Shown: positions 26,953 through 35,664 of the stretch, in pieces
Layout: each line of letters opens with the position of its first letter
How positions within the stretch are numbered: the first letter of the stretch is position 1
The notes under the pieces: generated by a model
What the model saw: only the letters and a program-made list of their open reading frames with translations
Database searches by the model: none
What the model was told of the DNA's origin: nothing
Position numbers and translations under genes: made by a program
Source of the DNA: Planktothrix sp. FACHB-1365
Lineage (GTDB): Bacteria; Cyanobacteriota; Cyanobacteriia; Cyanobacteriales; Microcoleaceae
NCBI RefSeq assembly: GCF_014697575.1
Contig: NZ_JACJSC010000012.1
Span: 62,001-126,000, forward strand
Direction: 5' to 3'
Length of the DNA stretch: 64,000 bases

Positions 26953-29235
26953 ATGGGATTAAAACGACGGGAATTTTTACAACAAGCTGGCTTACTGCTG
27001 GCGGCGCTGGGGATTCAGGGAGGACTTTATGAGCGTTCCTATCAAGCCTTAGCACAGCCAACCCGAAGAAAGTTAGCTTTATTGGTGGGAATTAATCAAT
27101 ATCCCAGTGGAAATCGAATTGAAGAACCGTTGCAAGGTTGTTTAACGGATGTGGAATTGCAACGCAATTTATTAATGTATAAATTTGGGTTTCAACCCGA
27201 TGATATTCTCACGTTAACCAACGAAGCTGCAACTCGTAACCAAATTGAATCTGCTTTTATTTCCCATTTAATTGAACAAGCTCAAATGGGGGATGTGGTA
27301 CTGTTTCATTTTAGTGGTTATGGCAGTTGTATTCCCCGTAATGATCTTGTTTCTAATCAGCCTCAAATTCAATATTCTTATCTGCCTGTTGATGCCGAAG
27401 TATCAGAACAGGAAACGGTTAATGATATTTTAGAAGATACGTTATGGTTATTATTGCGATCGCTACCGACCTCTGAAGTCATTACGGTTTTAGATACAAG
27501 TTTTATTTATCCTGGACATCATCAACAAGGGACGCTTAAAATTCGTGCCGCCTCAAGTCCAACAACCTTGGAAATTAATCCCACAGAACTGGATTTACAA
27601 CAGCAATTGTTATCTCGTTTCAACCTTTCACAAGAAGAATTAGAATACCGAAAACCGGGTCAATTACCCGGATTAGTCTTAGCCGCATCTAAACCGTCCC
27701 AAGTCGCCACAGAAGGCCGATGGGATGGCTTTAATGCCGGATTATTTACCTATACTTTAACCCAAGCTTTTTGGGGTGCAAGCCCCTTCCCGAATTTAAC
27801 GGCCCAAATCCGCCGAGTGGCGGGAGAAGTTGAACAAATCGTTGGGCCGTGTCAGCAACCTCAACTCCGCAGAAGCTTAAATCCTGCTCAAGCTGAATCA
27901 GATGTTTCTCTAGGGAGTTTGTGGGTTCCCGCTTTACCTGTTGATGGGGTAATAACGGGGGTTGAAGAGAATGGGAAAACCGCTCAAGTTTCATTAACAG
28001 GGCTACCAACGTTTGTATTAGATTCATTGGGTTTAAATACAATATTAACGATTATTTCAGAGTCTAATTATTTAGAAAATCCGGTTTATTTACAACTGCG
28101 TTCTCGCGCGGGATTAAAAGCAAAAGCGCAGATAAAAAACACGGATTTAAACTTACCTTTTGGGTTGGAAGTTGGGCAAAAACTACAAGAATTTATTCGA
28201 ATTTTACCGAGGCAAATTAATTTAAAAATCGCCTTAGATCCTCAATTAAATCGAATTGAACGGGTGGATGCGACCAGTGCATTTTCGGGGTTTTCTCGGA
28301 TGACAATTGTAGCGAGTGATCAACCTGCGGATTATTTACTCAGTCGCGTTACGGATACGACCATCGCCCAAGCTTTAAATACTCCCTTATCGCCGATTTT
28401 TCAAGGACGTTATGGCTTATTCTCCAAGGGTTCAGTGTTGATTCCCGATACCATTGGTGAAGGAGGAGAGGCGGTAAAAGTGGCGGTACATCGGTTAATT
28501 CCCCAACTCAAAACCCGTTTAGCCATTAAGTTATTACGATTAACAGAAAATGAACGCTCTTTGCAGTTAAAAGTGAGAGCAACTTTAAATTTATTAGCCC
28601 CTCAATCTCAAGTTTTAATTAAACGGGAAACAACTGGAATTTTAAACAAAATTAATCGAGAAAATGCTCAATCTGTTAATTCTATTTCAACTTTAAGCCC
28701 ATCTTTTATGTCGGCTTCCGAAAATCAAGGAATTGTGACAGTTTCTGTAGGGAGTCGTTTACAATATCAACTGCAAAATCAGGGAGAGTTTCCCGTTTAT
28801 TTTCTACTGTTTTATGTTAATAGTGAAGGACAAACCTATCTATTTCATTCAGGTTTTGATCCTCAGCAACAACAAATTGCACCGGGTAAATCTATGAGTG
28901 TCCCTCCCGCTACAGTTTACAGTGGTAACTCTTCTACGGAAATTATCGGAGAACTGGTTAAAAGTCCAGCCGGATTAGCAGAAACCCAGGTGATTTTAAG
29001 CCAAAATCCCTTTGTGGAAACCTTAACAATTTTAGATAAAAGCATTAAAAAAAGTGAGGGATTATTGAAGTTCAACTTAATCTCAAATCCTTTAGATATT
29101 GCTGATGCCATTTTACAAGATTTGAATCGAGGCAGTCAACAAAGTTTAGACAAAATGGGAGTGATTACGGATGATTTGGCTTTAGATATTAATAGCTGGG
29201 CAACGTTTAATTTTGTTTATCGGGTTGTGGGATAA
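26953..29235 (+). CDS. Pseudo-orthocaspase (caspase-fold, catalytic dyad replaced)
   Basis: From the ATG, 761 residues. The N-terminus KRREFLQQAGLLLAAL looks like a Tat signal, so export is likely. A caspase p20-like domain follows (about 38-320): KLALLVGINQYP, GCLTDVE, then HFSGYGS where active members have SGHG, and VLDTSFIYPG where active members have a DxCHSG-type Cys. Thus His is Tyr (residue 123) and Cys is Ser (183): a YS pseudo-enzyme, a variant described in cyanobacteria. The C-terminal half (about 530-690) looks like the DUF4384 beta domain often fused to orthocaspases. A non-proteolytic binding role is inferred. Confidence 0.8.
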   Translation: MGLKRREFLQQAGLLLAALGIQGGLYERSYQALAQPTRRKLALLVGINQYPSGNRIEEPLQGCLTDVELQRNLLMYKFGFQPDDILTLTNEAATRNQIESAFISHLIEQAQMGDVVLFHFSGYGSCIPRNDLVSNQPQIQYSYLPVDAEVSEQETVNDILEDTLWLLLRSLPTSEVITVLDTSFIYPGHHQQGTLKIRAASSPTTLEINPTELDLQQQLLSRFNLSQEELEYRKPGQLPGLVLAASKPSQVATEGRWDGFNAGLFTYTLTQAFWGASPFPNLTAQIRRVAGEVEQIVGPCQQPQLRRSLNPAQAESDVSLGSLWVPALPVDGVITGVEENGKTAQVSLTGLPTFVLDSLGLNTILTIISESNYLENPVYLQLRSRAGLKAKAQIKNTDLNLPFGLEVGQKLQEFIRILPRQINLKIALDPQLNRIERVDATSAFSGFSRMTIVASDQPADYLLSRVTDTTIAQALNTPLSPIFQGRYGLFSKGSVLIPDTIGEGGEAVKVAVHRLIPQLKTRLAIKLLRLTENERSLQLKVRATLNLLAPQSQVLIKRETTGILNKINRENAQSVNSISTLSPSFMSASENQGIVTVSVGSRLQYQLQNQGEFPVYFLLFYVNSEGQTYLFHSGFDPQQQQIAPGKSMSVPPATVYSGNSSTEIIGELVKSPAGLAETQVILSQNPFVETLTILDKSIKKSEGLLKFNLISNPLDIADAILQDLNRGSQQSLDKMGVITDDLALDINSWATFNFVYRVVG

Positions 29236-29564
29236 GCTGTTGATATTGATAGTTCTTTAAACCGCGTTTTGAAACCTGATGAAACTAAAACCCAGAGCTA
29301 TTCTCAATTCCTAAACCCTTGACCTAAAGCTGCCTCAACCGTCTCCTTAATATTCATTTACAAATCTTGTAATAAGTTCATAATGTTTTTTTTGATGAAC
29401 AAGATGTTAACTTGTGGCAAAAACACTATAAATTAAAAAGTAAGCGAATCAAGAAACCGGAATCTTAAAGGAGCAGTACCAAGTCCCAACTAAAGCGATT
29501 CAATAGATATTGATCTACAGCCAACGGATTCGTTAAATTTAACAATTCCTTAATTTTTGGGACT

Positions 29565-29612
29565 CCATCCTCAACGGTTGATCCTGATTTTTTGAGGATA
29601 AAACCTCAGAAT
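29565..29612 (+). promoter_or_regulatory. Possible alternative-hairpin leader of the EF-G paralogue
   Basis: Three short complementary segments lie just before the gene: ATCCTCAA (29567-29574), TTGAGGAT (29592-29599) and ACCTCA (29603-29608). The middle one can pair with either neighbour, as in attenuators, and the ribosome site GGAG lies about 20 bases after the third. The rest of the roughly 400-base spacer after the orthocaspase shows no gene and no classical promoter that I can defend. Confidence 0.3.
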
Positions 29613-29642
29613 GAGTCACTTATATTTGTGGAGCATAAAGAT

Positions 29643-31706
29643 ATGCCAGAAACTATCACAAACTGCCGTAATATCGCCATTGTTGGCCCCTATTTAAGTG
29701 GGAAAACCGCACTTTTAGAAAGTATTTTGTCCGTGACAGGAGTAACCACTCGCAAAGGAACGGCAAAAGATGGTAACAGGGTTGGGGACAGTTCCCCAGA
29801 AGCCCGCGATCGCAATATGAGTGTAGAAGTTAATGCCGCCTGTACCGAATATGGCGGCATTCGCTTTACATTTTTAGACTGTCCGGGGTCTGTAGAATTT
29901 GCCCAAGAAACCTATAATGCTTTAATCGGAACGGGGTTAGCCATTGTCGTCTGTGAACCTGATCCCGGCCGGATTTTAACCTTATCTCCCCTGTTCAAAT
30001 TCTTGGATGACTGGGAAATTCCCCATCTCGTTTTTATTAATAAAATGGATCGGGTTTGTACCGATGAGGAACGTTGTGTTACCAGTTTTAGCGAACTCTT
30101 GAATGCTTTAAAAGCGGTTTCCACTCGTCCTATTATTCCTCAACAATATCCCATTGGCAACGGTGAACAATTGGTCGGTTTTATCGATTTAATTACCGAA
30201 CAAGCCTATCATTATCATCCCGGCGCTCCCTCTGATCCTGTACCCCTTCCCGAATCTCTCAAGGAAGCTGAACACGCTGCCCGTCAAGCGATGTTAGAGG
30301 AGTTAGCCAATTTTGACGATCATCTATTAGAAGAATTATTAGAAGAAATTGAACCGCCTCAAGATGAAATTGTCAAAGATTTAAAAATGGAATTAGGAGC
30401 GGATTTAATTGTACCTGTATTAATTGGGGTAGCGGAACAAGATCATGGGGTACGGGCATTATTGGATGCTTTAGTTCGAGAAGCACCGGAACCCGCCATT
30501 ACCGCAGAACGACGGGGGCTGAAATCTTCCGAAGGATGGCCCATTGCCCAAGTGCTGAAAACCTATTACACCCCCCAAGGCGGTAAACTGTCCCTGGTGA
30601 GGGTTTGGCAGGGTAAACTCACCGAAGGCCAGACCTTAAATGGGGTACGACCGGGGGGAATGTATCGGCTGATGGGACAACAAACCCAAAGCGTACAAGT
30701 GGCAAAAACCGGGGATATTGTGGCTTTGGCGCGGATGGAAGGCATTCAAACCGGAGATACCTTAACAACGGAACTTAATCAATTAAAAAATCCGTTACCG
30801 AAAGCAACTTTATTACCGGCGGTTTATGGCTGGGCAATTACCCCGGAAAACCGCAAAGATGAAGTTAAAATTAGTGCGGCTTTATCTAAAATGTTAGATG
30901 AAGATCCCTCGTTAAGTTGGGAACAAAATGGAGATACCCATGAAATTATTTTATGGGGTCAAGGTCAAATTCATTTGCAAGTGACGTTAGATCGGTTACG
31001 GCGTAAATATAATTTACCGATGGTCACTCATTTGCCTCGGATTCCTTATAAAGAAACCATTCGCAAAAATACAAATTCTCACGGTCGTTATAAACATCAA
31101 AGTGGCGGTCATGGACAGTTTGGAGATGTGTATTTAGATATTAAACCTCAACCCCGTGGGGAAGGGTTTAATTTTGATGAAAGGATTGTGGGGGGTGTGG
31201 TTCCTCGTCAATATATTCCGGGTGTTGAAATTGGGGTGCGAGAATATTTAAGCCAGGGGCCTTTAGGGTTCCCCGTTGTTGATGTGGCGGTAACATTAAC
31301 TAATGGTTCCTATCATTCTGTGGATAGTTCCGAACAAGCTTTTAAACAAGCAGCTCGGTTAGCCATGCAGTCAGGAATGGAAAAATGCGAACCCGTTTTA
31401 TTAGAACCGATTACTTCTGTTGAAATTTGTGCACCCAGCGATTTTACCTCCCAAATGTTTCAGTTAATTACCGGGCGTCGGGGGCAAATTTTAGGCTATG
31501 AAGCTATGTCAGACTGGAAAGGATGGGATAAAATTTCTGCCTATATTCCCCAGGCGGAAATGCAGGATTTAATTGTAGAATTGCGTTCTTTAACGTTAGG
31601 AGTAGGTTATTTCAATTGGCAATTCGATCATTTACAAGAAGTTCCTGAAAAGTTAACGGAACGGATTTTAGCAACGAGTAACGGGAATGGTAATAGTAAA
31701 TCCTAA
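29643..31706 (+). CDS. Elongation factor G paralogue (EF-G-like GTPase)
   Basis: A 687-residue translational GTPase with all EF-G domains: G1 IVGPYLSGKTALLES, switch region RDRNMSVEVN, G3 DCPGSVEFAQE, G4 NKMDR, and C-terminal domains with GHGQFGDVYL and GRRGQILGYE. The switch I sequence differs from the RGITI of housekeeping EF-G, and there is no rpsL/rpsG/tuf neighbourhood, so this is the second EF-G-like family rather than the main factor. Start chosen at ATG with GGAG nine bases upstream. Its in vivo role (translocation, recycling or stress) is unknown. Confidence 0.88.
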   Translation: MPETITNCRNIAIVGPYLSGKTALLESILSVTGVTTRKGTAKDGNRVGDSSPEARDRNMSVEVNAACTEYGGIRFTFLDCPGSVEFAQETYNALIGTGLAIVVCEPDPGRILTLSPLFKFLDDWEIPHLVFINKMDRVCTDEERCVTSFSELLNALKAVSTRPIIPQQYPIGNGEQLVGFIDLITEQAYHYHPGAPSDPVPLPESLKEAEHAARQAMLEELANFDDHLLEELLEEIEPPQDEIVKDLKMELGADLIVPVLIGVAEQDHGVRALLDALVREAPEPAITAERRGLKSSEGWPIAQVLKTYYTPQGGKLSLVRVWQGKLTEGQTLNGVRPGGMYRLMGQQTQSVQVAKTGDIVALARMEGIQTGDTLTTELNQLKNPLPKATLLPAVYGWAITPENRKDEVKISAALSKMLDEDPSLSWEQNGDTHEIILWGQGQIHLQVTLDRLRRKYNLPMVTHLPRIPYKETIRKNTNSHGRYKHQSGGHGQFGDVYLDIKPQPRGEGFNFDERIVGGVVPRQYIPGVEIGVREYLSQGPLGFPVVDVAVTLTNGSYHSVDSSEQAFKQAARLAMQSGMEKCEPVLLEPITSVEICAPSDFTSQMFQLITGRRGQILGYEAMSDWKGWDKISAYIPQAEMQDLIVELRSLTLGVGYFNWQFDHLQEVPEKLTERILATSNGNGNSKS

Positions 31707-31721
31707 ATTCCTGTAAGTAAA

Positions 31722-31759
31722 AAATCTCCCTTTTCGAGTTAACAGCATTAGGGAGATTT
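31722..31759 (+). terminator. Candidate hairpin after the EF-G paralogue
   Basis: AAATCTCCC and GGGAGATTT form a 9-bp perfect stem with a 20-base loop starting 16 bases after the stop codon. It is followed by CTAGCTTCTAT rather than a T-run, so termination is plausible but not certain. Confidence 0.45.
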
Positions 31760-31785
31760 CTAGCTTCTATAGTGCTACTTGAAGA

Positions 31786-31813
31786 GGGAACAGGGAACAG
31801 GGAACAGGGAACA
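31786..31813. repeat. Four tandem GGGAACA heptamers
   Basis: Four exact copies of GGGAACA stand just before the TauE gene. They lie in an upward extension of that open frame, which would otherwise appear to code; the repeat and a downstream ATG argue that the extension is not translated. Confidence 0.8.
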
Positions 31814-31861
31814 GTAAGAAGTGAAAGGGTTTCAGGTTTTACTCATTGTCAAACACCAATC

Positions 31862-32674
31862 ATGCGTAGCACTATTGAATTAATTATTTTGGCGACGGCG
31901 GGACTCATTGCTGGCATTTTAGCAGGCTTTTTAGGGATTGGCGGCGGGACAGTTTTAGTCCCCTTATTGGTAGCGTTAGGATATACCCCCGTTGAAGCCG
32001 TTGCTACCAGTAGTTTATCAATTGTGATTACCGCAATTTCGGGGAGTGTACAAAATTGGCGCATGGGATATCTTAGTTTCAATCGTGTGATTGGTATTGG
32101 ATTTCCGGCTATATTAACCGCACAAATTGGGGTATTTTTGGCAGAATTATTTTCCTCCCGATTATTATTATTTTTATTTGGGTGTTTATTGTTATTCAAT
32201 GTTTATTTAGTAGAAGTGCGTCAACAAATAACAGCCCAGAAAAAACAACAAGAAGCACAACAAGTTTCTGATTCTGCTATTTCTTCTAATCAAAATATCC
32301 TCTTTAATCCAGTATTTGCTCGAATTTTAACGGGAGGGACTGCGGGAATTCTAGCTGGGTTATTTGGAGTGGGGGGTGGAATTATTATGGTTCCTTTGCA
32401 AATTGTTTTATTAGGAGAAACCATTAAAGTTGCAATTCAAACCAGTCTAGGAGTCATTGTTATTACAGCTATTTCTGCTTGTGCTGGACACGCTATTCAA
32501 GGAAATGTTTTATGGATTCAAGGAATTATATTAGGATTAGGGGGATTATTGGGAGCGCAAATTAGTACCCGGTTTTTGCCTAAATTATCGGATAAAACGG
32601 TTAGTTTAATGTTTAGAATTTTCTTAGTTATTCTTTCTGTTTATATCTTTAAACAAGCCGGGATGCAACCCTAA
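31862..32674 (+). CDS. TauE/SafE family anion exporter
   Basis: A 271-residue membrane protein of two homologous four-helix halves, each with the family signature: GILAGFLGIGGGTVLVPLL near the N-terminus and GILAGLFGVGGGIIMVPL near residue 160. Family members move sulfite, organosulfur anions or similar substrates across the plasma membrane. The start MRSTIELI is chosen because the upstream frame is made of heptamer repeats. Confidence 0.85.
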   Translation: MRSTIELIILATAGLIAGILAGFLGIGGGTVLVPLLVALGYTPVEAVATSSLSIVITAISGSVQNWRMGYLSFNRVIGIGFPAILTAQIGVFLAELFSSRLLLFLFGCLLLFNVYLVEVRQQITAQKKQQEAQQVSDSAISSNQNILFNPVFARILTGGTAGILAGLFGVGGGIIMVPLQIVLLGETIKVAIQTSLGVIVITAISACAGHAIQGNVLWIQGIILGLGGLLGAQISTRFLPKLSDKTVSLMFRIFLVILSVYIFKQAGMQP

Positions 32675-32759
32675 CACCTTTCAGATTCACTTTCTAAAGG
32701 GGGAAATTAAAAACCAGAGCTAGGAAACTCACCAAATTTCTCTACAAACCCTTCATTCT

Positions 32760-33479
32760 TTAACCTTGTAGAGCCTTTTGAGATTGATCTCCCAGATAGT
32801 GCAATACTAAATTAATCGTGTCTTGTTTCACCCATCCTTTTTGTACCGCTAATGTACCGAATTGAAGATTGGTTGGGGGTTTTTCCGTGAGAATCTCCTC
32901 AATTTGTTGCTCATCTAACAGTTTAGCTAATTTTAAATATTCACTTAACGGTTTCTGATGGGGATTTTGATATAGATTCCGTAAATCTTCTACGAAAAAC
33001 TTAATCGTTTCGGGTTCAATCAAGCCTTGATCAACTAAAATTTCTCCTAAGCGTAGATGATTGAGGTGGGTTTTTTGTGCTTTTAAAGCAACTTTAATTT
33101 GAAATTCTGTAATTAACCCCGCTTGACGGAGTAAATAACCCAGGGGTAAGAATCGCGGTTGATTGGAATTAACGGTTTTAGATAAAGGTTGAACATTTGG
33201 GGACGGAGACGGTTTCACCCTGACCATTTGGGGTTGATAGTCATAGAAAGAATTAGTGAACCCATCATTAGAAGAGGATACAATTGACATTTGTGATTTC
33301 GTGACTAATTCTAGCCAAGAAATTGGGATTGTAATCGGCCAAAATACTGATGTTAATGCTAAAACCCCCCACGAACTTTGATCTGTTAATGGTGTTGTTG
33401 AATCCTCGACGAATGCTTTAAAGCACACCGAAAACGAAGCTAAAACTCCTACTGTGTAATAGGCAATTAATATTTCCAT
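32760..33479 (-). CDS. Membrane-anchored protein with GspE-N/MshEN-like repeats
   Basis: The 239 residues begin with two hydrophobic segments (about 4-22 and 38-55), then a Ser/Pro-rich linker. Two tandem helical modules follow, LGYLLRQAGLITEFQIKVAL and LRLGEILVDQGLIEPETIKF (about 112-165), plus a weaker third near residue 207. These R/L-G-x-x-L-x-x-x-G patterns resemble the N-terminal MshEN/GspE domain of secretion and pilus ATPases, some of which bind c-di-GMP. No ATPase domain is present. Function unknown; a partner or c-di-GMP-sensing role is a guess. Confidence 0.6.
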   Translation of the reverse strand: MEILIAYYTVGVLASFSVCFKAFVEDSTTPLTDQSSWGVLALTSVFWPITIPISWLELVTKSQMSIVSSSNDGFTNSFYDYQPQMVRVKPSPSPNVQPLSKTVNSNQPRFLPLGYLLRQAGLITEFQIKVALKAQKTHLNHLRLGEILVDQGLIEPETIKFFVEDLRNLYQNPHQKPLSEYLKLAKLLDEQQIEEILTEKPPTNLQFGTLAVQKGWVKQDTINLVLHYLGDQSQKALQG

Positions 33480-33699
33480 TAGACTCTCTCTTCTTAGTCA
33501 GTGGTAGTAGCACTTTAAATCAAAAAATACAATCTCTGGTCAAATGAGTTAATAAATGAACCCTAGTGGAAAATCGACAGTTTAATTTGTAATTAGAACC
33601 TGATTTTAAACGGTTCTCCATCTTATATTATCAAGTGTTGTGTTAAGATTTGAATACTTTAGTGAGTTTTTTTGTAAAAGTTTAGTAAAATCTTGAAAC

Positions 33700-33757
33700 A
33701 AAAAAAGAGAGTTGAGGGAAAGACTAGACGAACGCTTCAACCTCAACCCTCTAAAAA
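33700..33757 (-). terminator. Rho-independent-type terminator after murE
   Basis: On the minus strand, AGAGGGTTGAGG (33741-33752) pairs with CCCTCAACTCTCT (33706-33718) with one mismatch across a 22-base loop, followed by a run of seven T. It lies 26 bases beyond the murE stop codon. An A-run on the other side allows weak bidirectional use, but no plus-strand gene ends here. Confidence 0.75.
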
Positions 33758-33782
33758 AGACAGTTTCAGGGTCTAAATTGGA

Positions 33783-35279
33783 TTAGGGGAGACGATCAGC
33801 TAAAGCATCACGGGCTTGTTCTCGGTCATCAAAATGAATTTTTTCGGTTCCCAAAATTTGATAATCTTCGTGACCTTTTCCCGCAATTAAAACGCCATCT
33901 CCCGGTTGAGCATCTAAAATGGCTTGATGAATGGCTTTAGCCCGATCAGCAATGACAATAGGCTTAATATTGTCGGGAATTCCGGCTAAAACATCTTGCA
34001 AAATCCGCTCAGGATCTTCGGTGCGGGGATTATCTGAGGTGACAACGGCCAGATCCGCTAATTCTGCGGCAATTTTCCCCATTTTGGGGCGTTTGGTGCG
34101 ATCGCGATCGCCCCCACACCCAAATACACAAATCATCCGACCTGGAATAAACGGACGGGACGCCTTCAATAAGTTCTCTAAACTATCGGGGGTGTGAGCA
34201 TAATCCACAATCACACTAATATCCTGATTCGGGCTCATTTGCACCCGTTCCATACGGCCCGGAACCCCCGGAAACTCGGCAATTTTCTCGACTAAACGGG
34301 TTAAATCTAAGCCCAAACTTAACCCCGCCCCCAAAGCGGCTAACAAATTCGATAAATTATATTGACCGACCAACGGTAAATAAAACTCAGCCTCTCCTTG
34401 GGGAGTATGGAGAACCCCCTTCACCCCTGTAGGTTTATAACACAGTTGATCCGCCCATAAATCGGCCGTTGAGTCGTGGGTACTATAACTCCAAGCTTGA
34501 TCTCCCAACTGGGCGATTAACCGTTGACCGAATGGGTCGTCGGCGTTAATAATGGCTCGACCTTTGAGATATTGGGGACTAAATAATAAAGCTTTGGCTG
34601 CAAAATAATCCTCCATTGTGGGGTGATAGTCCAAATGATCTTGAGTCAAATTGGTAAACACCGCCACTTGAAAGGGACAACCGAGAACCCGCCCCTGATC
34701 TAAGGCATGGGAACTGACTTCCATCACCCCGAATTCACAACCCGCCGCCACCGCATCAGCCAGTTGTTCCTGAAGTTCAACGGAGAAAGGGGTGGTATGG
34801 GTTGCCGTTTCTTGAAATCCGGGCCAACGGGCGTAAAGGGTTCCCAGTAAAGCCGTTGGATGGTTAGTGTTGCTGAGGAGATATTCAATTAAATGGGTGG
34901 TGGTGGTTTTCCCATTGGTTCCTGTCACCCCCAGCAATTGTAATTTTTCGGCTGGATAATCATAAAACGCTGCTGCAATTTGGGCGCAGGTTTGGGTCAT
35001 ATCCGGGGAGGGAATAATGCAGGGGTGTTCGACTGCGATGCGGTCTTGGGTTTTCTCGGCGGCGGTTTGGGAGATGAAGGCAGCTACTGCACCAGAGGCG
35101 AGGGCACTAGGCCAAAATTCTCCCCCATCTACACGGGTTCCCGGCATTCCTAAGAATAAATCTCCCGGCCCAGAAGCGATAGAGTTGGTCGTTAACCCCT
35201 TGATTTCTTCCTCTAAAGCGGGGTGAGACTGAAAGGGTGTTGATATTCCTGCTTTTGCCAGTAACTCTTTGAGCTTCAT
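33783..35279 (-). CDS. murE: UDP-MurNAc-tripeptide synthetase MurE
   Basis: A 498-residue Mur ligase that adds meso-diaminopimelate to UDP-MurNAc-L-Ala-D-Glu in peptidoglycan synthesis. The ATP loop is GVTGTNGKTTTTHLIE (about 118-133). The C-terminal domain has DYAHTPDSLEN and the diaminopimelate selectivity motif SDNPRTEDP near residue 412. It stands apart from a dcw cluster, as is usual in cyanobacteria. About 100 bp upstream the glutaredoxin gene ends, on the same strand. Confidence 0.96.
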   Translation of the reverse strand: MKLKELLAKAGISTPFQSHPALEEEIKGLTTNSIASGPGDLFLGMPGTRVDGGEFWPSALASGAVAAFISQTAAEKTQDRIAVEHPCIIPSPDMTQTCAQIAAAFYDYPAEKLQLLGVTGTNGKTTTTHLIEYLLSNTNHPTALLGTLYARWPGFQETATHTTPFSVELQEQLADAVAAGCEFGVMEVSSHALDQGRVLGCPFQVAVFTNLTQDHLDYHPTMEDYFAAKALLFSPQYLKGRAIINADDPFGQRLIAQLGDQAWSYSTHDSTADLWADQLCYKPTGVKGVLHTPQGEAEFYLPLVGQYNLSNLLAALGAGLSLGLDLTRLVEKIAEFPGVPGRMERVQMSPNQDISVIVDYAHTPDSLENLLKASRPFIPGRMICVFGCGGDRDRTKRPKMGKIAAELADLAVVTSDNPRTEDPERILQDVLAGIPDNIKPIVIADRAKAIHQAILDAQPGDGVLIAGKGHEDYQILGTEKIHFDDREQARDALADRLP

Positions 35280-35385
35280 CTGTTACCATTCCTCACAACT
35301 GGACTGATTTTATTTTGCATCATATCAGGGGGAAGCTGGCTATGTGAAACAGGCATTAAACAGGCAAGATGCCTGTTCCACTGAC

Positions 35386-35664
35386 TTACCAATATTTTTG
35401 TAAGAGTTGTTCTAGCTGTATGACCGACATCCGGGGTGAGGGACGAGGAATGCGTTGTTCTATGTTATCACTATCAGTCGATTTAAACAGCACAGGAATT
35501 TCATATTGATAGGTTTGAAACCAATCTTCCCGGCTTGTAATATCTCGAATTTCTAATTGAAATTCTCCTAACTTTTGGGAAGAGGCTTGAATTTTTTCTA
35601 ATTTTTCTTGTAAGCCTTCGCACAAATGGCAGCCCGGTTTACTGTATAAAATTAGTGTGATCAT
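35386..35664 (-). CDS. Glutaredoxin-like thiol protein
   Basis: A 92-residue thioredoxin-fold protein with the redox pair in [13 protein letters not shown] (residues 8-20) and the cis-Pro segment YEIPVLF near residue 54. This CxLC form belongs to the DUF836/glutaredoxin-like family. Its ATG overlaps the TGA stop of the large GGDEF-EAL gene (ATGA), so it is translationally coupled to it. Confidence 0.8.
   Translation of the reverse strand: MITLILYSKPGCHLCEGLQEKLEKIQASSQKLGEFQLEIRDITSREDWFQTYQYEIPVLFKSTDSDNIEQRIPRPSPRMSVIQLEQLLQKYW

Noticed and set aside
31772-31861. N-terminal extension of the TauE-type exporter
   Set aside because: It is made of GGGAACA repeats; the family start and the downstream ATG agree better.
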